Source of the DNA: Chaenocephalus aceratus
Lineage: Eukaryota > Chordata > Actinopteri > Perciformes > Channichthyidae
Direction: 5' to 3'
Assembly (NCBI GenBank): GCA_023974075.1
Contig: CM043800.1
Coordinates: 32,500,452-32,564,451 of the forward strand
DNA length: 64,000 nucleotides
The notes beneath the pieces are model-generated. The model was not told the DNA's origin, did no database searches, and saw only the letters and a program-made list of their open reading frames with translations. Below, piece by piece: positions 63,040 to 64,000 of the stretch (position 1 is its first letter; each line of letters opens with the position of its first letter). The position numbers and the translations under genes are program-made.

Positions 63040-64000
63040 GACGGAAGCCCCTTCAATTTGCATCTTTCTTCTCTTCTGTTTACTTTGTTTTAAACTAAGT
63101 GATTGACCTAATAATGCTTTGCGCCTTAGTCCCTTTATCCCCTCACCTTTTCATAATTACAAACCAATGTTGTGTTGTGTGCATATGCAAACGTGTAATT
63201 GCATCCACTTCACATTCTCCACATCAGCACATTGTGGAGCACAGAACACACACGGAGACGAGGTATTGTCTAGCAGAAGAGTTATTGGGGAGGATCAGAC
63301 AACCTGGTTAATAAGACAGTGTGTTGATTGTATTTGTTTTCCATTTGTCTATCGTTAGGATTGAAGACGCTCAGCCGTAATTAAGCCACTAAGTGAATCT
63401 GAAACAGGCGAGTCGTGGGGCGAGTGCCACAGTAGCATTATGAGACGAGAACAACAGACGCAGAATGACAAGAGATTGGTGGAACAATGCAGGGGAATGG
63501 AACCCCCCCCCATCAGGAATATCCTATTGTAACAGAAAGACAAAACTGGAAAAGACAAACACACAGGGAGAGAATGATACCACAATGTGGGATGGATGCC
63601 AAAGTGTTTAGCATGAAAGCATGTTGGTGCTACTGTGTGTGTACTGTTTGAGTGTTATTCATATGGATAGGTTAGAATCGGTGCGGAAGGTTTGCACAAG
63701 AAAGACAGGTCAGGTAGAGAATAAGTGACTGAGAGTGACTGACTATGACTCGATACATCATGCCATTGAAAGTCTTAACTCATTGATCACACATATAGCT
63801 TGTTAATACAGAATCATGAACACAAAGTATACTGGAGACCCAAGTAGGGCTTCAATTCATGCTTATTTTCATTATTGATTGTTATGTTCAGAGTTTTGTT
63901 CACAAGATACCAAATAACTGAAATAAACGTTTTTTGTTCGAATAAGAGTCCAAAACCCACATGTGTTTCATTCTCAATGGTGGAAGACAGAATTCCTCAT
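63040..64000. other. intergenic, no gene recognised
   Basis: Unique sequence with a short poly-C at 63,504-63,511. No gene, RNA or mobile element supported. Confidence 0.6.

Overview
This is a vertebrate, almost certainly teleost fish, genomic window. The evidence is a multi-exon gene with GT-AG introns, very long (CA)n microsatellites, a fish-type L2 LINE, and hAT-, Harbinger- and piggyBac-like DNA transposon remnants. Nothing in it looks prokaryotic.

Region 1 (1 to about 12,030) is the 3' part of one gene on the + strand. Five coding exons (1145-1344, 4359-4473, 8059-8201, 8786-8934, 9917-10071) join in phase to give the last 253 residues of the Rag GTPase C subunit (rragc): the end of the G domain with the HKVD nucleotide-specificity motif, then the whole C-terminal roadblock-type domain. 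The first exons lie upstream of the window. The introns are packed with mobile-element remnants: a 544-bp foldback, a 463-bp hAT-like element with a 6-bp target duplication, and a TTAA-flanked element of about 2.2 kb carrying a hAT-like insert and a (TA)n tract. The probable 3' UTR holds a 440-bp GT/GTACATGTGGAAG minisatellite.

Region 2 (about 12,030 to 64,000) has no protein-coding host gene that I can support. It is a gene desert with many microsatellites, a 5'-truncated L2 LINE on the - strand (about 40,897-44,400; three in-frame stops), a second L2 3' end (about 17,727-18,376), and two related Harbinger-like elements (31,568-32,236 and 62,095-63,036). Between these are low-repeat, homeodomain-motif-rich blocks that look like conserved regulatory elements. 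In mammals the 3' side of RRAGC faces the large gene desert of the neural POU gene POU3F1. If synteny holds, these blocks are candidate pou3f1 enhancers. This is inference and needs alignment. One block (29,150-29,330) contains a perfect PBX-MEIS decamer and a second 9/10 match.

I found no novel multi-gene system. The best leads are (i) an element inserted into one Harbinger copy, with the related copy serving as an empty site, (ii) L2 copies with a shared body but different 3' tails, (iii) the nested transposons in the rragc intron, and (iv) the PBX-MEIS-bearing and other enhancer-like blocks.
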